DNA from: Prevotella sp.
GTDB lineage: Bacteria > Bacteroidota > Bacteroidia > Bacteroidales > Bacteroidaceae
DNA: 64,000 nucleotides
Assembly (NCBI GenBank): GCA_017442825.1
Contig: JAFRYZ010000033.1
Location: 62,001-126,000 of the forward strand
Direction: 5' to 3'
Positions 57,979 through 64,000 of the stretch are shown piece by piece; the first letter of the stretch is position 1; the number at the start of each line of letters is the position of its first letter. Both the position numbers and the translations under genes were made by a program. The notes under the pieces are model-generated. The model did not search any database. It was not told where the DNA came from and saw only the letters and a list, made by a program, of their open reading frames with translations.

Positions 57979-60508
57979 ACGATTAACCCTTCTTTTCCTC
58001 CTCCTTGCTATGGTCGCTACGACCACAGCACAGGAGTTGCGCGGATATGTCGTCGACCAGCAGACGGGCGACAGCATACCCTATGCCAACGCTGTATATA
58101 AAAGCAACAAAGTGGGGGCTGCCGGTGACGCCTCTGGTATGTTCACTATTGCCCGCCACGAAGGTCTGACCATTACCGTGAGTGCCGTAGGATACAAACC
58201 CCGACGCGTGAAAATCAACGCCAACACACCTTCAGAGATTCATGTCTCGCTCATAGCCGACTCACGACGCATGGAAGAGGTAGTGGTAAAAGCCAAACGC
58301 CGACGCAAATACACGCGAAAGAACAACCCTGCCGTGGAACTCATGCGCCGCGTCATAGCTGCCAAAAAGCAGACCGACCTGGAAAACCACGACTTCTACC
58401 AGTACGACAAGTACCAGAAAATCACCATGGCGGTCAACAACCTGACGCCGGAGGAGATGGAAAAAGGCATCTTCCGCAAGTCGCCCTGGCTGAAAAACCA
58501 AGTGGAGGTATGCCCCTACAACAACAAACTCATACTGCCTATCTCCATCGACGAGACTCTGACGCAACACATCTACAGAAAGTCGCCGAAGGACAGCAAG
58601 GACATCATACAGGGACAGACTACCAAGGGCATCAGCAAACTCATTCAGACGGGTGAGGCGCTCAACACGGTTGTCAAAGACCTATTCTCCGACATCGACA
58701 TCTACGACGACCAGATACGACTCCTGCAGAAGCAGTTCCCTAGTCCTATCGGCTCTACCGCTATCTCGTTCTATCATTTCTATATCGACGATACCGTCTA
58801 TGTGGACCAAGACCCGTGCATACGCCTGCAATTCCTGCCTGCCAACCAGCAGGACTTCGGATTCCGAGGCGAACTGTATGTCGTCAACGACAGCTCTCTG
58901 CACGTCAAGAAATGTGACATGCAGCTGCCTGCCAACACAGGAGTGAACTTCGTCGATGCCATGAAGATTGAACAGGCTTATACAAAACTCGACAACGGCG
59001 AGTGGGTGCTTACCAAGGACAACATGATAGCCGAACTCGAACTCACAGACTTGTTCCAGAGGGCAGTCGTCATCCGTACTACCAACATGAACAACTATGC
59101 CTTCGAACCCATCGACAACAAACTCTTCAAGGGAAAGGCGAAGACGCGGACTCTGGCTGACGCCAAACTGCGCGACGAGCAGTTCTGGAAGGAACATCGT
59201 ACCGTAGAACTCACCAAGAGCGAGGCCGACATGGACAACTTCATCAAGAACATGTCCAAGTCGAAAAACTTCAAGTGGCTCATGTTCTTGTCGAAGGCAC
59301 TCATAGAAAACTTCGTGGAGACGGGAAATCCCAGCAAAATCGACATCGGACCGGTCAACACATTCCTCTCTAAAAACTTCGTCGATAACATCCGCCTGCG
59401 CGTAAGCGCACGTACTACTGCCAAGTTAAGCCCCCATTGGTTTGCCGAAGGTTATTATGCCTACGGTACAAAGTCGAAGAAACACTACTACGGCGCCACG
59501 TTGACCTACTCTTTCAACAAACCGCAATACCAGCCGAAAGAGTTCCCCATAAGAACCATTTCCTTTGAATCGACCTACGACATGATGTCGCCGTCGGACA
59601 AATATCTGAAGCACAACAAGGACAATATCTTCATGACCATCCGTCCGCAGAAGGTGCAGCAGATGTTCTTCTACAACCGACAGGCGCTGCGATTCAAGTG
59701 GGAGACGGACTACGGACTGGCTACCGATTTCGAATTGAAGACCGAGAGCAACGCGCCTACAGGATTGCTGGAATACAAACGCCTGAACGATGGTGCCGAC
59801 GTGGAGAAAATCCGTATGACGGAGATGAAGCTCGGCTTCGACTACAGACCGGGACAAAGCTACGTCAATTCCAAGCAAAACCGTATTGAGGTAAACCTCG
59901 ACGCACCGCAGTTTACCCTTTCGCACACCATTGGTCTGAACAAATTCCTCGGCGGACAATTCCAATATCATCTCACCGAGGCTTCCATCTACAAACGACT
60001 GTGGCTCGGTTCCTGGGGACATATCGACACCCGACTCAAGGCTGGAGCCCAATGGAGCAAGGTGCCCTTCCCCTTGCTCATCATGCCTGCCGTCAATACG
60101 TCATTCTTCGAAACCCAGGGTACATTCAACATGATGGAGAACATGGAGTTCCTGAACGACCGCTACGCACAGTTCAATATTGCATGGGACCTCACGGGAA
60201 AAATCTTCAACCGCATACCGCTGCTCAAACGACTGAAATGGCGCGAATATGTGGCGTTCAAAGGCATGTGGGGACATCTCACCAGCAAGAACAACCCCTT
60301 CCTGGAAGCCAACGCCAACGATCCGGAATTGTATCGATTCCCCGAAAATACACACGTCATGAACAACCAGCCCTACATGGAACTGGTGCTCGGCGTGCAT
60401 AATATCTTCAAGATGTTCGAAGTGGATTACGTACGCCGACTCACCTATACCGCCTATCCAGGCGTCAAGGTCCATGGCATACGCTTCGGATTCAATCTCG
60501 TGTTCTAA
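57962..60508 (+). CDS. DUF5686 outer-membrane-type protein with carboxypeptidase-like regulatory domain
   Basis: 848 residues from ATG 57962, which overlaps the synthase stop by 17 bases. A signal peptide (LTLLFLLLAMVATTTAQ) is followed by a CarboxypepD_reg-like beta domain (LRGYVVDQQTGDSIPYANAV ... SAVGYKPRRV). The long DUF5686 region ends in alternating hydrophobic strands and a terminal aromatic (RFGFNLVF), as in outer-membrane barrels. The function is unknown. Position at the end of the inositol-lipid operon suggests an envelope role, possibly in lipid placement; that is inference only. Confidence 0.85.
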   Translation: MKKLTRRLTLLFLLLAMVATTTAQELRGYVVDQQTGDSIPYANAVYKSNKVGAAGDASGMFTIARHEGLTITVSAVGYKPRRVKINANTPSEIHVSLIADSRRMEEVVVKAKRRRKYTRKNNPAVELMRRVIAAKKQTDLENHDFYQYDKYQKITMAVNNLTPEEMEKGIFRKSPWLKNQVEVCPYNNKLILPISIDETLTQHIYRKSPKDSKDIIQGQTTKGISKLIQTGEALNTVVKDLFSDIDIYDDQIRLLQKQFPSPIGSTAISFYHFYIDDTVYVDQDPCIRLQFLPANQQDFGFRGELYVVNDSSLHVKKCDMQLPANTGVNFVDAMKIEQAYTKLDNGEWVLTKDNMIAELELTDLFQRAVVIRTTNMNNYAFEPIDNKLFKGKAKTRTLADAKLRDEQFWKEHRTVELTKSEADMDNFIKNMSKSKNFKWLMFLSKALIENFVETGNPSKIDIGPVNTFLSKNFVDNIRLRVSARTTAKLSPHWFAEGYYAYGTKSKKHYYGATLTYSFNKPQYQPKEFPIRTISFESTYDMMSPSDKYLKHNKDNIFMTIRPQKVQQMFFYNRQALRFKWETDYGLATDFELKTESNAPTGLLEYKRLNDGADVEKIRMTEMKLGFDYRPGQSYVNSKQNRIEVNLDAPQFTLSHTIGLNKFLGGQFQYHLTEASIYKRLWLGSWGHIDTRLKAGAQWSKVPFPLLIMPAVNTSFFETQGTFNMMENMEFLNDRYAQFNIAWDLTGKIFNRIPLLKRLKWREYVAFKGMWGHLTSKNNPFLEANANDPELYRFPENTHVMNNQPYMELVLGVHNIFKMFEVDYVRRLTYTAYPGVKVHGIRFGFNLVF

Positions 60509-60513
60509 AGTCA

Positions 60514-60573
60514 TTCCGGAATCCTCGGAATCTCCAGTATTTCCGGAACCTCAGAACCTTCAGATTCTCCGGT
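60514..60573 (+). repeat. Degenerate 9-bp-type array after the DUF5686 gene
   Basis: CCGGAATCCTCGGAATCTCC, AGTATTTCCGGAACC and CAGAACCTTCAGATTCTCCGG resemble the 9-bp family with more divergence. Confidence 0.5.
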
Positions 60574-60605
60574 CTTCTTTTCTTAGAAAAAAAGTGCAAA
60601 AAAAT

Positions 60606-60640
60606 AGCCAAAAGTGTTTCACAACACCTTTGGCTCTTGT
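60606..60640 (+). terminator. Terminator of the inositol-lipid operon
   Basis: AGCCAAAaGTGTT-tcac-AACACcTTTGGCT followed by CTTGTTTT; one internal mismatch. Confidence 0.8.
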
Positions 60641-60759
60641 TTTCTAACTAACTTATTATCAACTATTCATTACTCTTCTATATTAAAATCAAATGCAATG
60701 CAAATGTATGCATTAATTTTTATACACCATAGATTTTGACAATAAAACTATAAAAAAAC

Positions 60760-60777
60760 TACGCAAACGTTTGCGTA
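60760..60777 (+). promoter_or_regulatory. LacI-type operator
   Basis: TACGCAAACGTTTGCGTA is a perfect 18-bp palindrome with the central CG and AACGTT core typical of LacI/PurR-family operators. It overlaps the -33 element of the regulator's own promoter. Confidence 0.9.
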
Positions 60778-60802
60778 AATAAAACGGAATTACTATTTTT
60801 GC
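60770..60802 (+). promoter_or_regulatory. Promoter of the LacI-type regulator
   Basis: TTTG (60770-60773), 20 bases, TATTTTTGC (60794-60802), then 25 bases to the ATG. The -33 element is inside the operator, so bound regulator would block initiation. Confidence 0.8.
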
Positions 60803-60827
60803 AGCGATGAATTAGTGTTTTGCCAAG

Positions 60828-61841
60828 ATGAAACAGCGTAGAATATCATTAAAGGACCTGGCTGAGCGCATGGGAGTGAGCATCGCTACCGTATCACGTG
60901 CCCTGAGCAACAGCCACGAGGTGAGCGAAGAGATGAAACGCAAGATTCAGGCTGTGGCACGCGAGATGAACTATCGCCCCAACCCGTTTGCACAAAGCTT
61001 GCGCAAGGAGGCGCCACACATCATAGGAGTGGTTGTCCCAAACCTCGTAGCCCATTACTATGCTGCTGTGCTCGACGGCATCGAGGACTATGCACGACAA
61101 AAGGGATACTCCGTCTTTAGCAGTAACTCGCACGAGAGTAACGAACTGGAAACACTCGCCATAGACAACTTCATCAGCATGCACGTGGATGGCATCATCG
61201 CTTGTCTCGCACAAGACACGACAGATTACTCGCACTTCGAGGAAATCCACCGCATGGGAATTCCGCTGGTTTTCTTCGCACGCACATGCTTGCCCAACCT
61301 CTTTTCGCAAGTGGTGGCAGATGGCGACATCGCAGCACAGAAGGCTACGCAACACCTTATCGACGCCGGCAGCAAGCGTATAGCATTCCTTGGAGGACCC
61401 AACCACCTGGACATGGTGCGACGCCGCAAGCACGGCTATCTGGAGGCCCTGCGCAACAACAAGATACCTGTTGACCGTTCGTTGGTGGTCAACGGGAAAA
61501 TAGACTTCCAGACTGCAAGGGAAGCGGCTGTGCAACTCTTGCGACGCGACGACAGACCGGATGCCATCCTGGCTTTCAACGACATTGTTACTTATGCTGC
61601 CTTCGATGCCATCAGGTCGATGGGATTGCGCATACCTGATGATGTAGCCATCATCGGATTCTCCGATACGGAGTCGGGACTCTTCGTCACACCTACACTC
61701 TCCGTCATCGCCGACCAGGCTCACCAGCAAGGCGTGAAAGCCTGCGAATTGCTGTTGCGCAACATCAACGGCGACCACACCATCTATCAGGAGGTGGTGC
61801 CGATGGAACTGAAAATCAGGGAAAGCAGCATCAAGAAATAA
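60828..61841 (+). CDS. LacI-family transcriptional regulator
   Basis: 337 residues. The N-terminal helix-turn-helix and hinge (ISLKDLAERMGVSIATVSRA, LSNS, then NYRPNPFAQSLRK) precede a periplasmic-binding-protein-like effector domain (IIGVVVPNLVAHYYAAVLDG ... IAFLGGPNHLDMVRRR). A perfect operator at its own promoter predicts autoregulation. The other targets are not visible: neither neighbouring operon has a second copy of this palindrome in the sequence I examined. The ligand is probably a sugar or nucleoside, by family. Confidence 0.92.
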   Translation: MKQRRISLKDLAERMGVSIATVSRALSNSHEVSEEMKRKIQAVAREMNYRPNPFAQSLRKEAPHIIGVVVPNLVAHYYAAVLDGIEDYARQKGYSVFSSNSHESNELETLAIDNFISMHVDGIIACLAQDTTDYSHFEEIHRMGIPLVFFARTCLPNLFSQVVADGDIAAQKATQHLIDAGSKRIAFLGGPNHLDMVRRRKHGYLEALRNNKIPVDRSLVVNGKIDFQTAREAAVQLLRRDDRPDAILAFNDIVTYAAFDAIRSMGLRIPDDVAIIGFSDTESGLFVTPTLSVIADQAHQQGVKACELLLRNINGDHTIYQEVVPMELKIRESSIKK

Positions 61842-61872
61842 CCCTCAACCCCCAAATAACCCTCAACTTTCA

Positions 61873-63273
61873 TCACATCTCCTTGTCGAGTCGTCCTCGC
61901 CACAGGTATTTGCGCGTTTCGTGAACGATCACGCCGTTCAGGAAGAGCAGCGAAAGCAGGTTGGGTATTGCCATGAGCGCATTCATACAGTCGGCTAAAT
62001 TCCACACGACGGTAAGATTGGCAATACTACCTATAAACACAGCTACAATATAGAGAACGCGGTACGTCAGCACCAGCTTACTCCTCATGACTATTTCCAC
62101 CTGTTTCTGCGTATGACGGAATTTTCGCCATTTGATAGAGAGGTACTCCACAGCCCGCTCGCCGTAGTAGCTCCAGCCGAGAATGGTGCTGAAGGCAAAC
62201 GTCAGCAGACCGAAAGAAAGCAGGGGCGATCCTACATAGGGTATCTTGGAGAATGCGGCATGGGTGAGGGCGCCTCCGTCTTTAAAGTCGATGTCGGGAT
62301 ACGCCAGCACGCTACTGACGATGACGAGTCCGGTAAGGGCACAGATGACGACCGTGTCCCAGAAGGTTCCGCTGGAGGATACCAACGCTTGTCTGACGGG
62401 ATTGCGCGTCTGGGCTGCTGCCGCTACGATGGGGGCAGAACCCAGACCTGACTCGTTGGAGAACAAACCGCGGGCAATACCGAAGCGGGCGGCCATCATG
62501 ACGGAGGTTCCCACAAAACCGCCACCTGCTGCCTCGGGCGTGAAAGCGCTCGTACAGATGAGTTGCAGGGCGGGCCACACGTAGCTGCCGTTGACAAAAA
62601 GGATATAGATGCAGCCCAACACATAGAAGATAGCCATGAATGGTACAAGCATGCCGCACACCTTGGCGATACTCTTCACCCCGCCGAGGATGACGGCTGC
62701 CGTCAACAGGCACACTACGGCACCTGTGATAACGGGGGATATCGAATAGCTTTCGTTGGTTAACGTGGAGATAGCGTTGGCCTGTACCGTACAGCCGATA
62801 CCGAAAGAGGCGCAGGCGGTAAACAGGGCAAAGGCTACAGCCATCCACTTCCATCCCAGACCGCGTTCCAAGGCATACATCGGACCGCCCAGCATCTTAC
62901 CGTGCTTGGTCTTGATACGGTATTTCACAGCCAGCAGACCTTCGGCATACTTGGTGGAGATGCCGAAGACTCCTGTAAGCCAGCACCATAGCACGGCACC
63001 AGGACCTCCCAATGCCACAGCCGTAGCCACACCTATGATGTTTCCCGTGCCTATGGTGGCGGCCAGGGCCGTTGCCAGCGCCCCAAACTGGGATACGTCA
63101 CCCGTAGCGTTCTTGTCTTTCTGAATAGACAACTTGATGGCGGTAAATATCTTTCGTTGTGGAAATCGCAACCGGATGGTAAGAAACAGGTGGGTTCCCA
63201 ATAGGAGAATAATCATGGGCCATCCCCATAGGAAACCGCTGATTTGTTCTAATATGTCGTTGAGTACTTGCAT
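61873..63273 (-). CDS. Alanine/glycine:sodium symporter (AGCS family)
   Basis: 466 residues, about eleven helices. The AGCS signature is GGPGAVLWCWLTGVFGISTK followed by YAEGLLAVKYR; IGTGNIIGVATAVAL and SNESGLGSAPIVAAAAQT are other family blocks. It imports alanine or glycine with sodium. Alanine dehydrogenase (40050) is encoded elsewhere in the window, so alanine use as nitrogen or carbon source is plausible. It is preceded by a 12-bp tandem repeat. Confidence 0.93.
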   Translation of the reverse strand: MQVLNDILEQISGFLWGWPMIILLLGTHLFLTIRLRFPQRKIFTAIKLSIQKDKNATGDVSQFGALATALAATIGTGNIIGVATAVALGGPGAVLWCWLTGVFGISTKYAEGLLAVKYRIKTKHGKMLGGPMYALERGLGWKWMAVAFALFTACASFGIGCTVQANAISTLTNESYSISPVITGAVVCLLTAAVILGGVKSIAKVCGMLVPFMAIFYVLGCIYILFVNGSYVWPALQLICTSAFTPEAAGGGFVGTSVMMAARFGIARGLFSNESGLGSAPIVAAAAQTRNPVRQALVSSSGTFWDTVVICALTGLVIVSSVLAYPDIDFKDGGALTHAAFSKIPYVGSPLLSFGLLTFAFSTILGWSYYGERAVEYLSIKWRKFRHTQKQVEIVMRSKLVLTYRVLYIVAVFIGSIANLTVVWNLADCMNALMAIPNLLSLLFLNGVIVHETRKYLWRGRLDKEM

Positions 63274-63284
63274 CTTTTTTTTGA

Positions 63285-63358
63285 AGGGGAGTTATAGGGG
63301 AGTTGAAAGGGAGTTATAGAGGAGTTATAAGGGAGTTGAAGGGGAGTTATAGAGGAGA
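63285..63358 (-). repeat. 12-bp tandem repeat before the symporter gene
   Basis: About six 12-bp units (GGAGTTATAGAG, GGAGTTGAAGGG) lie between the symporter gene and the DUF4230 gene and reach into the latter's last codons. Confidence 0.8.
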
Positions 63359-63970
63359 TTTCTCGATATTTACCCAAACCTTTTCGAACCCCAGGGAACG
63401 TAACAGTTGTGCAAACTGCTGACGGGCGTTCTCTTCTGCTGTTGCGATGTTTTGCGGGGTAACGCATCGCGCGTACATCTTCTGATAGGCTCGGTTGTAG
63501 AGGGCTTCGCGATCGGCTGATGACCACGACCCGCTTTCAAAGAATGAACGTGTCTGGGCTTCGTCTATGAAATTGCGGTCGAGGAGTTGTATCGGCGGCA
63601 GGGTGGCGACGACGGCGGTATCGGTAACCTGAATCCATTTGTCGTCGGTCTTCTGCAGGTCTATGCCGAGACGTACTGTCCCGTAGTAGATGCGCACCAG
63701 TTCCTTGTCGCTGAAGAAACCGCGCGAGAGGGTATCGACAAGTTCTTCGTCTCTGACCGACAGGAACTCCCATTGACCTATCTGCTTGATAGCGGCAATC
63801 TGCGTGGGGGTGATGTCGATATGCTGGTCTGGTCCCACGTCGATGTGATTGTCTTTGTTGAACCAATACAACAGTCCACCGCCAATGGCGATGAGCAGGG
63901 CAAAACCGACAAGTTTCACCCATACGTAGGTGCTGATGTCCTTGATTTCTCTTAACAACCGCTTTTTCAT
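63347..63970 (-). CDS. DUF4230 membrane-anchored protein
   Basis: 207 residues. One N-terminal helix (WVKLVGFALLIAIGGGLLYWF) is followed by an extracytoplasmic domain with DITPTQIAAIKQIGQWEFLS and YGTVRLGIDLQKTD, then VVATLPPIQLLDRNFID, as in DUF4230 proteins of Bacteroidetes. Function unknown. The 12-bp repeat array supplies its last codons (NIEKSPL). It probably precedes the symporter in the same transcript. Confidence 0.85.
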   Translation of the reverse strand: MKKRLLREIKDISTYVWVKLVGFALLIAIGGGLLYWFNKDNHIDVGPDQHIDITPTQIAAIKQIGQWEFLSVRDEELVDTLSRGFFSDKELVRIYYGTVRLGIDLQKTDDKWIQVTDTAVVATLPPIQLLDRNFIDEAQTRSFFESGSWSSADREALYNRAYQKMYARCVTPQNIATAEENARQQFAQLLRSLGFEKVWVNIEKSPL

Positions 63971-64000
63971 ACCTGTTGGTTATTGGTGTTCTATGGAGAG

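Noticed and set aside
57175-58077. 300-codon open frame on the minus strand
   Set aside because: Antisense to the inositol-phosphate synthase and the start of the DUF5686 gene.
60894-61778. 294-codon open frame on the minus strand
   Set aside because: Antisense to the LacI-type gene, with no promoter or recognisable domain.
1-64000. tRNA or rRNA genes and riboswitches
   Set aside because: No T-loop (GGTTCRANYCC) with matching acceptor arms, no rRNA blocks, and no recognisable riboswitch leader was found by eye; a covariance-model scan would be needed for certainty.

Overview
The window looks like a chromosomal segment of a Bacteroidales bacterium, most likely Prevotellaceae. The grounds are many promoters with the Bacteroidetes -7 box (TAnnTTTGC, sometimes with a TTTG 19-21 bases upstream), a MurF-alanine racemase fusion, a bifunctional Fkp-type fucokinase, GSCFA, DUF3098, DUF4230 and BT_3928-like proteins, and an ISAon1-like insertion sequence. 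The genus call is inference. No rRNA, tRNA, CRISPR array, prophage or conjugative module was recognised.

Layout. 1-1.3 kb: a DUF1599 protein and a DoxX/MauE-like membrane protein (minus). 1.4-9.8 kb: CCA-adding enzyme, a complete RND efflux operon (adaptor, pump, outer-membrane factor) and an LpxA-like acyltransferase. 9.9-13.3 kb: a radical SAM protein, a decayed fabG remnant, two small secreted proteins and a gene-poor stretch with a candidate MITE. 13.3-18.3 kb: ftsX, DUF3098, uppP, truB, queA and folK, converging on rpsO. 18.5-23.9 kb: YARHG and M15 peptidase proteins, typA, a secreted hypothetical, and a luxS-mtnN pair. 24-29.1 kb: Sel1-repeat protein, YfhO-type membrane protein and a fucose permease. 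29.5-35.8 kb: Fkp, GSCFA and murF-alr. 36-41.2 kb: a uronate-type set (orphan galactitol-type EIIC, a KduI with a signal peptide, a hexuronate-type MFS transporter), then alanine dehydrogenase. 41.2-45.4 kb: a single-module C-A-T-R non-ribosomal peptide synthetase. 45.7-51.6 kb: rmuC and a tightly overlapping cysE / THUMP methyltransferase / DPP-IV peptidase operon. 51.7-53.0 kb: a damaged ISAon1-like element. 53.1-60.5 kb: an inositol-lipid-type operon (nucleotidyltransferase, ATP-grasp-like protein, CDP-alcohol phosphatidyltransferase, HAD protein, myo-inositol-phosphate synthase, DUF5686 protein). 60.8-64 kb: an apparently autoregulated LacI-type regulator, an alanine/sodium symporter and a DUF4230 protein.

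Repeats are the most striking genome-scale feature. One dispersed module of about 75-95 bp, a palindrome whose stem sequence varies but stays self-complementary, followed by CCTCGCTTAATCGTACCTTTG, lies directly upstream of seven genes, always in the same orientation relative to the gene, and supplies the promoter -7 box. Other families are C/G-rich palindromes, 9-bp arrays (CGGAATAAT-like), 8-bp GA-rich arrays, AT-rich TTGATAATTGACAA arrays and CCGTCATACCG arrays. Several of these sit in frame inside housekeeping genes (cca, folK, yfhO-like, GSCFA) and add low-complexity loops or tails. One such palindrome encodes the FolK C-terminus and on the other strand has the form of the rpsO terminator.

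The most likely sources of new biology are the C-A-T-R synthetase, the inositol-lipid operon with its ATP-grasp gene and unusual motif residues, the secreted KduI next to an orphan PTS permease, and the promoter-carrying repeat family.
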